From Streptomyces albireticuli (GTDB lineage: Bacteria > Actinomycetota > Actinomycetes > Streptomycetales > Streptomycetaceae): a DNA stretch of 64,000 nt. Below are positions 41,209 through 49,508 of the stretch, one piece after another. The position numbers and the translations under genes were made by a program. The notes under the pieces are model-generated. The model searched no databases. It was not told where the DNA came from and saw only the letters and a program-made list of their open reading frames with translations. The DNA is taken from NCBI RefSeq assembly GCF_002192455.1, contig NZ_CP021744.1, positions 4,246,001 to 4,310,000 of the forward strand, in the 5' to 3' direction. Position 1 is the stretch's first letter, and each line of letters begins with the position of its first letter.

Positions 41209-43632
41209 ATGCCGTCGTCCTGTCCTGCCTGTGGTGTCGCGTCCACCGCGGACGCGCGCTTCTGTATGAAGTGCGGGCACGAACTCGCGCAACCGGCCGC
41301 GGCCGCCGCACCGGCGGCCCCGGCGATGCCCGCCGGTCCGCCCAGACCTGATCAGCCACCCGTACCGGGCGGCCCCCCGCCCTTCGCCCCGGGGCACGCG
41401 CCGGGCGCGCCGGTCCCGCCCGGTGCCGCCGCGCTCTTCCTGCGGCGCGCCTTCGGCGGCGGCTGGGCCGGCTCGGCGAAGGCCGTGCTGTGGCCCACCG
41501 GGCTGCTGCTCGTCCTCGCGCTCCTCGCGTCGCTGCCCGACCCCGACGCCTACGCGGAGGTGGGGCTGCACACCTGGGGCGACCGCTTCCAGAGCGCGCT
41601 CGCCGTGCTGATGCAGGGCCTCGGCGGCACCCTCGACTTCGAGACGAAGCGCGGCGGCGGGCTCGTCACCCTCTTCATCCGGGGCAACGGCTCGGTGTCC
41701 GTATGGCCCTTGACGGTGACGCTGCTGTGGGCGGGGGCCCTGGCCGTCGGCGCGCGCCGGCTGCGCCGCACCCGTCCGCCGGGCGCCGCCGGCGGCCCGG
41801 AGGACACCCTGCGGATCGCGCTGCTGAGCGCGGTGGCGGTGCTCGTGCTCGGCCTCGTCGGTCAGCCCGACCTCGACGGCCTGTCGGTCTCCACGACCCC
41901 TGTCCTCGCCACCCTGGTCAGCTGCGTGCTGGCGGGCGCGGTGAGCGGCGCGGTGCTGTGCCGCGACCAGCTCGTCGCGCGCCTGGGCGCCGGCGCGCAG
42001 ATGGCCGTGAGGGCGTTCGGCACGGCCATGCGCGCCCTCGGTCTGTCGGCGGCCCTGGGCGGCCTCGTGATGTTCGTCGTCCTCGCGGCGCACTCCGACG
42101 AGGGCGCGGGCTGGGCCGTGGCGCCCTCGCTGCTGTTCCTGGCCAACATGGGCCTGATGGCGCTCGGTCTGGCCTGGGGCGCGGACCTGGAGGGCAGCGC
42201 GACCGAGCGCGGTACCCGGGAGGCCGGGAGCTTCGGCCTCTCCGACCTCGGGCACGCCGCCGGCGGCTGGGCACAGGCCGGCGCGCTGGCCGGGGGCGCG
42301 GCCTGCGCCCTGATCCTGGCCGTGCTGATGGCGCGGCGCTCCGCGGACCGGCGCGAACAGGCGCTGGCCGGCGGCTTCTTCGTCGCCGCCTTCTGGCTGC
42401 TGTCCTTCGTCGCCGGCTTCTCGATGAAGATGTCCGCGGGCACCACGTTCGGCTTCGGCCGCACCCGCTCGATGGACCTGGAGTACGGCGCGGACCAGGG
42501 CGAGCTGCTGCTCTTCGGGCTCCTGTGGACGGCCGGCGCGGTGCTGGTGGCCGCGTTCCTCCTCCGTACGAACCGGCCCGCGGGGCCCGGCGGGTTCGCC
42601 GGTCTCGCGCCGGGGCTCGCGCCCGGCTTCTCCGTACCGCCGATGCCGCAGTCCGTCCCGGGCGCGCCGGCGGCCGTCCCCGGCGCCCCGGCGGCGCCCC
42701 CGCTGCCCGTCACGCCCCCCGCGCCGCCGGCGCCCTTCGCGCCTCCCACGGCCGCCACGCCCGTCACGCCCGCGGCGGCCCCGAACCCCGCCGCGGCTCC
42801 CGTACCGCCGGCGCTGCACCGCTCCGGTCCCGGCACCGGCTTCACCACGCTGCCGACGGCACCGCCCGCCTCCGGCCGTTCCCTCAAGTGGGTGGCGATA
42901 GCCCTGGCCGCCTTCCTGGTCGGCGGGTCGGTGGCCGGTGGCGTGCTGCTGACCCGGGACAAGGGCGGCAAGCACGACAACGCGGCCACGCGGGAGGATC
43001 AGCCGGAGCTCGACCCGGCGCCCTTCGAGGCGCCGCCGTCGCCCGCGCCCTCCGCCTCGCCGCTCCCGTCCCCTTCGGCGAGCCCGTCCGCGTCGCCCTC
43101 GGCGAGCCCTTCGGAGAGCGCGTCGGCGAGTCCCTCCGAGAGCGCCTCCGCCACCCCCTCCGGCTCCCCTTCCGGACCGGTCACGCTTCCGGGCGGCTTC
43201 GAGAAGGTCAGCGACCCGCTCGGCTTCAGCATGGCCGTCCCGGAGGCCTGGCGCCGTGACGACAAGGGCGGCGGCCAGATCGACTACGCGTCCCCCAACG
43301 AGGACGCGTTCCTCCGGGTGGGCGTGCTCAAGGACAGCGGGCAGAGCTCGTACGACCACTTCGGCGAGCTGGAGAAGACCGTAAGGAAGAAGCCGGGCTA
43401 CAAGCGGGTCGCCCTGGAGAAGAACACCTTCAACGGCCGCCCCGGCGCCCGCTGGGAGTTCACCTGGACCGAGAAGGGCACCGGCCGCACGATGCACGCC
43501 GTCGACCAGGCGTACGTGACGGAGTCCGGTACGGAGTACGCGGTGTTCTTCCAGGGCTACGACGACGGCTGGTCCGGTGGCAGGAAGGTCTTCGACGCGG
43601 CCCTGGAGCACTGGTCCGTCGACCACGAGTGA
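41209..43632 (+). CDS. Zinc-ribbon multi-pass membrane protein with extracellular C-terminal domain
   Basis: An 807-residue protein not assigned to a named family. Cys5, Cys8, Cys19 and Cys22 form an N-terminal zinc ribbon (CPAC...CMKC). After a Pro/Ala linker come about ten hydrophobic helices between residues 85 and 465, then a long Pro/Ala segment, a last helix near residues 560-580, a Ser/Pro/Ala/Glu linker (about 610-660) and an extracellular domain of about 145 residues starting GFEKVSDPLGFSMAVPEAWRRD. The last part resembles C-terminal sensor domains of some actinobacterial kinases, but no kinase domain exists here. GGAG precedes the ATG. Confidence 0.85.
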   Translation: MPSSCPACGVASTADARFCMKCGHELAQPAAAAAPAAPAMPAGPPRPDQPPVPGGPPPFAPGHAPGAPVPPGAAALFLRRAFGGGWAGSAKAVLWPTGLLLVLALLASLPDPDAYAEVGLHTWGDRFQSALAVLMQGLGGTLDFETKRGGGLVTLFIRGNGSVSVWPLTVTLLWAGALAVGARRLRRTRPPGAAGGPEDTLRIALLSAVAVLVLGLVGQPDLDGLSVSTTPVLATLVSCVLAGAVSGAVLCRDQLVARLGAGAQMAVRAFGTAMRALGLSAALGGLVMFVVLAAHSDEGAGWAVAPSLLFLANMGLMALGLAWGADLEGSATERGTREAGSFGLSDLGHAAGGWAQAGALAGGAACALILAVLMARRSADRREQALAGGFFVAAFWLLSFVAGFSMKMSAGTTFGFGRTRSMDLEYGADQGELLLFGLLWTAGAVLVAAFLLRTNRPAGPGGFAGLAPGLAPGFSVPPMPQSVPGAPAAVPGAPAAPPLPVTPPAPPAPFAPPTAATPVTPAAAPNPAAAPVPPALHRSGPGTGFTTLPTAPPASGRSLKWVAIALAAFLVGGSVAGGVLLTRDKGGKHDNAATREDQPELDPAPFEAPPSPAPSASPLPSPSASPSASPSASPSESASASPSESASATPSGSPSGPVTLPGGFEKVSDPLGFSMAVPEAWRRDDKGGGQIDYASPNEDAFLRVGVLKDSGQSSYDHFGELEKTVRKKPGYKRVALEKNTFNGRPGARWEFTWTEKGTGRTMHAVDQAYVTESGTEYAVFFQGYDDGWSGGRKVFDAALEHWSVDHE

Positions 43633-43639
43633 ACCGCCG

Positions 43640-43666
43640 CCGGGGCACGGCCGGGCCGTGCCCCGG
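43640..43666 (+). terminator. Hairpin terminator
   Basis: A nearly continuous 13-bp palindrome (43640-43652 with 43654-43666) 7 nt after the stop of the membrane protein gene. Confidence 0.8.
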
Positions 43667-43790
43667 GCCGGGGGCGCGTACGGCTTGGGCGACCCTTCTC
43701 TCCCCGCCGTACCCGCCCCCATAGACTTCTCATGTCCGGTGCCCGGCCTGACCGGCGCACGCACACCGCCGAGCTACGGGAGTCCCCACC

Positions 43791-45074
43791 GTGACCGAGT
43801 CCCCTACCGAACACAGCGCAGATGTGATCGTCGTCGGGGCCGGCCCGGCCGGCTCCACCACCGCCTATTACCTGGCGAAGGCGGGCCTGGACGTCCTGCT
43901 CCTGGAGAAGACGTCGTTCCCCCGCGAGAAGGTGTGCGGCGACGGCCTGACGCCGCGCGCCACCAAGCAGCTCGTCGCGATGGGGATCGACATCTCCGAG
44001 GAGGCGGGCTGGCTGCGCAACAAGGGCCTGCGCATCATCGGCGGCGGCGTCCGCCTCCAGCTCGACTGGCCGGAGCTCGCCTCCTTCCCGGACTACGGAC
44101 TCGTCCGCAAGCGTGACGACTTCGACGAGCAGCTGGCCCGGAACGCCGAGAAGGCCGGCGCGCGGCTGTACGAGCGCTGCAACGTGGGCGCGCCCGTCAT
44201 CGACGACCGCACGGGCCGCGTCACGGGCGTCCACGCCAGGCTCGGCGAGGAGAAGACCCCGGTCACCTTCCACGCTCCGCTCGTCGTGGCAGCCGACGGC
44301 AACTCCACCCGCCTGTCGCTCGCCATGGGCCTGCACCGGCGCGACGACCGCCCGATGGGCGTCGCCGTGCGCACGTACTTCACCTCGCCGCGCCACGACG
44401 ACGACTACCTGGAGTCGTGGCTGGAGCTGTGGGACCGGCGCGGCCCGCAGGACCGGCTGCTGCCCGGCTACGGCTGGATCTTCGGCATGGGCGACGGCAC
44501 GAGCAACGTCGGCCTCGGTGTCCTCAACACCTCCGACTCCTTCAAGGAGCTGGACTGGCGCGAGGTCCTCAAGGCCTGGTGCGCCTCCATGCCGGAGGAC
44601 TGGGGCTACACCCCGGAGAACATGACCGGCCCGATCCGCGGCGCGGCCCTGCCGATGGCCTTCAACCGTCAGCCGCACTACACGCGCGGGCTGTTGCTCG
44701 TCGGAGACGCGGGCGGCCTGGTCAACCCCTTCAACGGCGAGGGCATCGCGTACGCCATGGAGTCCGGGCAGATCGCCGCGGACGTCATCACCCAGGCGCA
44801 CGCCCGCGCCTCGTACGCCCAGCGTGAGCTGGCCCTCCAGCGCTACCCGAAGATCCTCAAGGACACCTACGGCGGCTACTACACGCTCGGCCGCGCCTTC
44901 GTGAAGCTCATCGGCAACCCGAAGATCATGAAGCTGGCGACCGAGCGCGGTCTGACGCACCCCCTGCTGATGAAGTTCTCGCTGAAGATGCTGGCCAACC
45001 TGACCGACCCGACGGGCGGCGACGCGATGGACCGCATCATCAACGGGCTGAGCAAGGTCGCCCCGCGGTCCTGA
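43791..45074 (+). CDS. Geranylgeranyl reductase-family flavoprotein (MenJ-like)
   Basis: A 427-residue FAD enzyme. The dinucleotide motif VIVVGAGPAGSTTAYYL is at residues 12-28, KVCGDGLTPRA is the family-specific stretch, and LLVGDAGGLVNPFNGEGIAYAMESG is the second FAD motif. The mycobacterial relative MenJ reduces a double bond in the menaquinone side chain. Streptomyces make partly hydrogenated menaquinones, so the same role is likely here, and the position between menG and the nuo operon supports it. GGGAG precedes the GTG. An alternative would be reduction of another polyprenyl lipid. Confidence 0.88.
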   Translation: MTESPTEHSADVIVVGAGPAGSTTAYYLAKAGLDVLLLEKTSFPREKVCGDGLTPRATKQLVAMGIDISEEAGWLRNKGLRIIGGGVRLQLDWPELASFPDYGLVRKRDDFDEQLARNAEKAGARLYERCNVGAPVIDDRTGRVTGVHARLGEEKTPVTFHAPLVVAADGNSTRLSLAMGLHRRDDRPMGVAVRTYFTSPRHDDDYLESWLELWDRRGPQDRLLPGYGWIFGMGDGTSNVGLGVLNTSDSFKELDWREVLKAWCASMPEDWGYTPENMTGPIRGAALPMAFNRQPHYTRGLLLVGDAGGLVNPFNGEGIAYAMESGQIAADVITQAHARASYAQRELALQRYPKILKDTYGGYYTLGRAFVKLIGNPKIMKLATERGLTHPLLMKFSLKMLANLTDPTGGDAMDRIINGLSKVAPRS

Positions 45075-45492
45075 AAGCGCAGGTCGGACGGCATCCGGCC
45101 GGGCCGTCGGGATGATTCGGCAAGAGATTCACCCATTCGGGTAACTTTCATGCCGTTTCGGCGTGTTGGCTTTACGGAAGTAAACGAGCAGAGCCCGCTC
45201 CCGCTCGGGGCGGTTCCCTCGTGACGCGAAGGGAATCGCGCCCCTCGCGGGCGCCGCCGGACCCCCTGTCCGTCCGACTGGAGAGGAGACCGTTTGCACA
45301 GCGAACACCCGGCGGCGGGCAGCCGCCACATATCCCCGCCCGTCGTGCGAACAGCCCCCGCACGGCGGGCGGTTCCCTGCCCGGGTTCACCCCTTTGTGT
45401 GGCGTATGCGGCGCTTTGAGGCCGTGGGTTCAGGGGAGGCTCCGGGGGCGGCCGGGCCTCGTCGGCTCCGGGCCGCGTCCGGGGAGCCGACG
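45075..45492. other. Intergenic region before the acidic-repeat protein gene
   Basis: About 418 bases without a gene I can support. The first 110 bases are AT-richer and include CACCCATTCGGGTAAC, a short imperfect palindrome, and TTTACGGAAGTAAAC, which might belong to a promoter. I cannot identify the sigma factor or the start point. Confidence 0.45.
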
Positions 45493-46125
45493 GTGAAGGG
45501 GCCGGTAGCCGTGCTGTACGCCAGGAGAGACGCCGCACGACCCGTCCGGCCGGCCGTCCGGCGCGCCGCCCTCGTGGCGGCGCCCGCGCTGACGGTGCTG
45601 CTGGCCCTGGCGGGCGCCCCGCCGGCGGCTCCGGCGAGGGCGGGCGGCCCGACCGTCTGCACCGTCGACGGCGTCCTCCGGCCGGGGCCCGACGTCGTGG
45701 GCACCGCGTCCGCCGACCGGATCGAGTGCTCCTCGGTGGCGGCGGGGCATTCCGTCGAGGGGCTCGGCGGCGCCGACACCCTTGTGCTCAGCGGGCCCGT
45801 GGAGGGCGATGTCCGGGGCGGGCCGGGTGACGACGGCCTGCTGGCCCTGCCGGGCGCCGGACAGGCGCCGCGCGCCGGTCTCCACGGCGACGAAGGGAAC
45901 GACACCATCCGGATCGCGGACGGTGTCGAGGTGTCAGGGCTGGTCGAGGGCGGCGAGGGGGACGACAGGATCGTCGTCCGCGGCACCGTCACCGCGTCCG
46001 GCCAGCTCTTCGGCGACGAGGGCGACGACGACATCCACGTCCACAACAACCAGGGCTTCGCCGACGCCCGGCCCGGCGTGCGAGACCTCTGCGTCGCCGA
46101 CATGGGCAACCCCTGCCCGCGCTGA
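45493..46125 (+). CDS. Secreted protein with RTX-like acidic glycine repeats
   Basis: A 210-residue protein. An Arg-rich start and a long alanine-rich helix form the signal peptide. The mature part has five to six tandem GGxGxD-like units of about 20 residues: GGADTLVLSG, GGPGDDGLLAL, GDEGNDTIRI, GGEGDDRIVV and GDEGDDDIHV, similar to haemolysin-type Ca2+-binding nonapeptides. Four cysteines probably form disulfides at both ends of the repeat block. It may fold as a calcium-stabilised beta-roll. The GTG at 45493 has GGGGAG before it; upstream frame is open but lacks a better start. Confidence 0.8.
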   Translation: MKGPVAVLYARRDAARPVRPAVRRAALVAAPALTVLLALAGAPPAAPARAGGPTVCTVDGVLRPGPDVVGTASADRIECSSVAAGHSVEGLGGADTLVLSGPVEGDVRGGPGDDGLLALPGAGQAPRAGLHGDEGNDTIRIADGVEVSGLVEGGEGDDRIVVRGTVTASGQLFGDEGDDDIHVHNNQGFADARPGVRDLCVADMGNPCPR

Positions 46126-46166
46126 CGGGCCGCCGGGTGCCGCCGGGCGCGGGGGAGCCGGACACG

Positions 46167-46208
46167 CCGAAGGCCGCCGTTCCGAGCGGTGGGAGCGGCG
46201 GCCTTCGG
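46167..46208. terminator. Bidirectional hairpin terminator
   Basis: A 13-bp perfect stem (46167-46179 with 46196-46208) between the convergent acidic-repeat and NlpC/P60 genes. Confidence 0.85.
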
Positions 46209-46227
46209 TGTTGCCGGTGCGGGCGGG

Positions 46228-47079
46228 TCACATGACGCGGACGGCACCCGTGGGCGGGGAGTAGCTGAGGTCGCGCTCGACCACGCCGGTGCTGGGGTTC
46301 TGCGCGCCGATGAACTTGCCGCCGCCGATGTAGACGCCGACGTGGTACGCGCTGCCCGCGGAGCCCCAGTAGAGGATGTCGCCGACCTGGAGGTTGCTCA
46401 GCGACACCTGGGTGCCGGCGGTCGACTGGTCCTGCGAGACGCGCGGGAGGTCGATGCCGATCTGGTTGTACGCGGCCATGACCAGGCCGGAGCAGTCGTA
46501 CGAGGACGGGCCGGTGGAGCCCATCACATAGGCCTTGCCGACCTGCGCCTGGAGGAAGGAGACCAGCGTCGCGGAGCTGCCGGAACCGGTCGTCGACTTC
46601 GAGCCGGTCGAGGTGGAGGCGGCCTCGGCGGCGTCCTCGGAGGTGTTCGAGGCGGACTTGACGCTGAGGTTCTTGCGCTCGGTGGCGCGGGTGGCGCGGG
46701 CCTGCTCGGCGTCGCGCTTCTCCTGGGCCTCGGCGGCCTTCTTCTCGGCCTCGGCCTTGCGGTCCGCTTCCTGCTTCGCCTTCTTGGCGGCGGTGCGGGC
46801 CGTGTCGGCCGCCTTGTCCTGCTCCGCGCGAACCGTGTAGTCGAAGGCGGTCTGCTGGGTGGCCACCGCGCTCTGCGCGATGGAGGTGGCCAGGGTCGCG
46901 TTGACCGCCGGCATCTCCATGGTCGACTCGACGGGCTTCTCGGCGGCGGTGGCGGAACCGGCACCCGCCACGGCCAGCGTGCTGAGGACGCCACCGGCGA
47001 CACCAGTGCGGACGACCCACGACTGGGTGGCCGTACGACGGGGCTTCCGGTGGCTGGTTATCTGCGCATTGGGGGACAT
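46228..47079 (-). CDS. Secreted NlpC/P60 peptidoglycan hydrolase
   Basis: A 283-residue exported C40 peptidase. Signal peptide at about residues 18-45 (ending GSATAA), then a long Ala/Lys/Glu/Arg-rich coiled-coil segment (about 75-150), a Ser/Thr linker, and the catalytic domain with Cys196 in YDCSGLV and His246 in SAYHVGVYIGGG. It should cut the peptide stems of peptidoglycan. ATG at 47079 was chosen because the signal peptide follows properly; it has no strong ribosome site. It is divergent from the nuo operon across 728 bp. Confidence 0.93.
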   Translation of the reverse strand: MSPNAQITSHRKPRRTATQSWVVRTGVAGGVLSTLAVAGAGSATAAEKPVESTMEMPAVNATLATSIAQSAVATQQTAFDYTVRAEQDKAADTARTAAKKAKQEADRKAEAEKKAAEAQEKRDAEQARATRATERKNLSVKSASNTSEDAAEAASTSTGSKSTTGSGSSATLVSFLQAQVGKAYVMGSTGPSSYDCSGLVMAAYNQIGIDLPRVSQDQSTAGTQVSLSNLQVGDILYWGSAGSAYHVGVYIGGGKFIGAQNPSTGVVERDLSYSPPTGAVRVM

Positions 47080-47664
47080 GGAACAACGGACTACCAGTCC
47101 GCGCAGGTTGAGTTCAACAAAAGTGACGTGCGCCACAATTGGCATGTGCGTGCCGAGAATTCGGGCATTTGATCACGGGGACGTCACGGTCCCGACCGGG
47201 CCGCCGATCGTCAACAGGCGCCTCAGCACGGCGTTTGGCCGCCGAAAGGGATCACTGGCCGCTCTATCACTCATGCGGCTCACATGTCGAGGCTACCCAC
47301 GGAATCCGTCCTCCGAACCTCTTCCCGCGTGGCGCAGCTCACGCCCCGCCCGTCCCTGGAGCGCGCTCGTGAACCGGATCGCGAACCGGTGCCCGGGGGT
47401 GGCCGACGGCTGTCGCCGACTCACCGGACGGCCATCCTTTATCACTTGACGGACCGTGAGGCGAATTTGTGTGCACGCGCCATCTCTTGATAAAGCCGCA
47501 CGCCCCCGACCTGCATCAGAGCCCCGGAATGTCACCTCTGGTGATCACTCGGGCGCTTCGCGTACGAAGATCGCCGCTCATCCGACTTGATGATCGTTCG
47601 TCAGGTGGTGGAGATCACAAACACGGTGGCGTACCCCGTGTCGCAGATCACAGGCCGACGGGCA

Positions 47665-47670
47665 TAGGAT
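47665..47670 (+). promoter_or_regulatory. Probable -10 of the nuo promoter
   Basis: TAGGAT at 47665-47670 would start transcription near 47677, some 130 nt upstream of nuoA. The -35 is poor, consistent with a regulated promoter. Confidence 0.45.
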
Positions 47671-47685
47671 GCGTGCGACCCGGGC

Positions 47686-47703
47686 TTGTGAACTGCCTCA
47701 CAT
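47686..47703. promoter_or_regulatory. Rex operator (ROP)-like site at the nuo promoter
   Basis: TTGTGAACTGCCTCACAT matches 12 of 14 fixed positions of the TTGTGAA-N4-TTCACAA Rex operator. It would lie at about +10 to +27 of the nuo transcript, a position where a repressor blocks RNA polymerase. The same bases form TGTGA-N6-TCACA, so a Crp-type site is the alternative reading. Confidence 0.65.
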
Positions 47704-47807
47704 ATGGGTGATCTTCGCGACGATCGCCCGCGAGCTCCCAGAGGGCGGTGCGCCCGCCGGGGTCCCGTAAGCCGGCAGTCAGCGTCGACTGGAAGGAGCG
47801 AGGAGCG

Positions 47808-48167
47808 GTGAACGCCTACGCGCCCATCCTCGTACTGGGAGCCCTCGGGGCAGGCTTCGCGATCTTCTCCGTGGTCATGGCCTCGCTCATCGGGCCCAAG
47901 AGGTACAACCGCGCCAAGCTCGAGGCCTACGAGTGCGGCATCGAGCCCACCCCGCAGCCCGCCGGTGGCGGGCGCTTCCCGATCAAGTACTACCTGACGG
48001 CGATGCTCTTCATCGTCTTCGACATCGAGATCGTCTTCCTCTACCCCTGGGCCGTCACCTTCGACGCCCTGGGGCTCTTCGGGCTCGTGGAGATGCTGCT
48101 CTTCGTGCTCACCGTCTTCGTCGCCTACGCCTACGTCTGGCGCCGCGGCGGCCTGGAATGGGACTAG
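47808..48167 (+). CDS. nuoA: NADH-quinone oxidoreductase subunit A
   Basis: A 119-residue membrane subunit with three helices. The loop motif YECGIEPTP contains the conserved Cys, followed by GRFPIKYYLTAMLFIVFDIEIVFLYPWA with the conserved acidic residues in helix 2. It links the membrane arm to the quinone site. GGAAGGAGCGAGGAG precedes the GTG at 47808. First gene of the nuo operon. Confidence 0.97.
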   Translation: MNAYAPILVLGALGAGFAIFSVVMASLIGPKRYNRAKLEAYECGIEPTPQPAGGGRFPIKYYLTAMLFIVFDIEIVFLYPWAVTFDALGLFGLVEMLLFVLTVFVAYAYVWRRGGLEWD

Positions 48168-48180
48168 GGGGCACCACGCA

Positions 48181-48735
48181 ATGGGACTCGAAGAGAAGCT
48201 GCCGAGCGGCTTCGCGCTGACCACCGTCGAGCAGGCCGCCGGCTGGGTGCGCAAGTCCTCCGTCTTCCCGGCCACGTTCGGACTGGCCTGCTGCGCCATC
48301 GAGATGATGACGACCGGCGCGGGCCGCTACGACCTGGCCCGCTTCGGCATGGAGGTCTTCCGCGGCTCGCCGCGGCAGGCCGATCTGATGATCGTGGCGG
48401 GCCGGGTCAGCCAGAAGATGGCGCCCGTGCTGCGGCAGGTCTACGACCAGATGCCCAACCCCAAATGGGTCATCTCCATGGGCGTCTGCGCCTCCAGCGG
48501 AGGAATGTTCAACAACTACGCGATCGTCCAGGGCGTCGACCACATCGTGCCGGTCGACATCTATCTCCCCGGCTGCCCGCCGCGCCCCGAGATGCTGATG
48601 GACGCGATCCTGAAGCTGCACAGCAAGATCCAGGGCGAGAAGCTCGGCGTGAACCGCGAGGAGGCGGCCCGCGAGGCCGAGCAGGCGGCCCTGACGGCGC
48701 GGCCCCTGATCGAGATGAAGGGCCTGCTGCGGTGA
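48181..48735 (+). CDS. nuoB: NADH-quinone oxidoreductase subunit B
   Basis: A 184-residue hydrophilic subunit holding cluster N2, the last iron-sulfur cluster before quinone. The ligands are the adjacent pair in GLACCAIEMM, the Cys in MGVCASSGG and the Cys in LPGCPPRPE. The last 35 residues are a charged helical tail. Its stop overlaps the nuoC start (GTGA). Confidence 0.97.
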   Translation: MGLEEKLPSGFALTTVEQAAGWVRKSSVFPATFGLACCAIEMMTTGAGRYDLARFGMEVFRGSPRQADLMIVAGRVSQKMAPVLRQVYDQMPNPKWVISMGVCASSGGMFNNYAIVQGVDHIVPVDIYLPGCPPRPEMLMDAILKLHSKIQGEKLGVNREEAAREAEQAALTARPLIEMKGLLR

Positions 48736-49508
48736 GCGACCCCAAGAGCACCCCGAACGGCACCCCCGGGAACACCCCCGGCCGGAACGGCGTGAACCCC
48801 GACAAGGACGTCAACGCCCAGAACCTCCCCGGCCAGCGTGGCGACCAGGGCGAGGCCGTCCGTGTCCAGCACGGCATGTTCGGCGCCCGCAACGGCGGCG
48901 ACACCTCCGGCTACGGCGGCCTCGTCCGGACCGTACGGCTGCCGGGCGAGACCTCCCGCCCGTACGGCGGCTGGTTCGACGAGGTGGCCGACGAGCTGGA
49001 GGGCGCCCTGGAGGAACAGGGCATCGTCCCCGAGAACGCCGTCGAGAAGACCGTCGTCGACCGCGGTGAACTCACCTTCCACATCGCCCGCGAGCACCTC
49101 CAGATCGTCGCCCGCACCCTCCGCGACGACCCGGCGCTCCGCTTCGAGCTGTGCACGGGCGTCAGCGGGGTGCACTTCCCCGGGGACAAGGGCCGTGAGC
49201 TGCACGCCGTCTACCACCTGCGCTCCCTCACCCACAACAGGCTGATCAGGCTGGAGGTCGCGGTCCCCGACGCCGACCCGCACCTGCCGTCGGTCGTCGA
49301 CGTCTATCCGACCAACGACTGGCACGAGCGCGAGACGTACGACTTCTTCGGCATCGTCTTCGACGGCCACCCGGCACTGACGCGGATCATGATGCCGGAC
49401 GACTGGCAGGGCTTCCCGCAGCGCAAGGACTACCCCCTCGGCGGCATCCCCGTCGAATACAAGGGCGCCCAGATCCCGGCTCCGGACCAGCGGAGGTCGT
49501 ACACCTGA
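48732..49508 (+). CDS. nuoC: NADH-quinone oxidoreductase subunit C
   Basis: 258 residues. The conserved 30-kDa domain begins near residue 75 and includes ELHAVYHLRSLTHNRLIRLEV and the signature NDWHERETYDFFGIVFDGHP. The first 70 residues are Gly/Asn/Pro-rich and probably disordered, an extension not found in E. coli or Thermus. It stands in the connecting module between NuoB and NuoD. The stop shares one base with the nuoD ATG. Confidence 0.96.
   Translation: MSDPKSTPNGTPGNTPGRNGVNPDKDVNAQNLPGQRGDQGEAVRVQHGMFGARNGGDTSGYGGLVRTVRLPGETSRPYGGWFDEVADELEGALEEQGIVPENAVEKTVVDRGELTFHIAREHLQIVARTLRDDPALRFELCTGVSGVHFPGDKGRELHAVYHLRSLTHNRLIRLEVAVPDADPHLPSVVDVYPTNDWHERETYDFFGIVFDGHPALTRIMMPDDWQGFPQRKDYPLGGIPVEYKGAQIPAPDQRRSYT

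Larger units (their letters stand above)
47080..47807. other. Divergent regulatory region between nlpC and nuoA
   Basis: No gene seen in these 728 bases. The region contains the GGGAC-GTCACG-GTCCC palindrome (47178-47193), TTGACG at 47447-47452 without a convincing -10, direct repeats of AGATCACA near 47611 and 47646, the nuo -10 element and a Rex-like operator. Length suggests leaders for both genes. I looked for a c-di-AMP riboswitch upstream of nlpC and did not find one. Confidence 0.6.

Noticed and set aside
47080..47600. c-di-AMP (ydaO) riboswitch upstream of the NlpC/P60 gene
   Set aside because: Some Streptomyces cell wall hydrolase genes have this riboswitch, so I read the minus strand of this region for its conserved GGGGGAACC-type and GGGGUGAAUC-type blocks. 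I did not find them. A covariance-model search would settle it.
47687..47702. Crp site at the nuo promoter
   Set aside because: TGTGA-N6-TCACA is a perfect Crp-type palindrome, but the flanking TT and AA extend the match to the Rex operator, and nuo is a logical Rex target. Kept as the alternative reading, not as a separate site.
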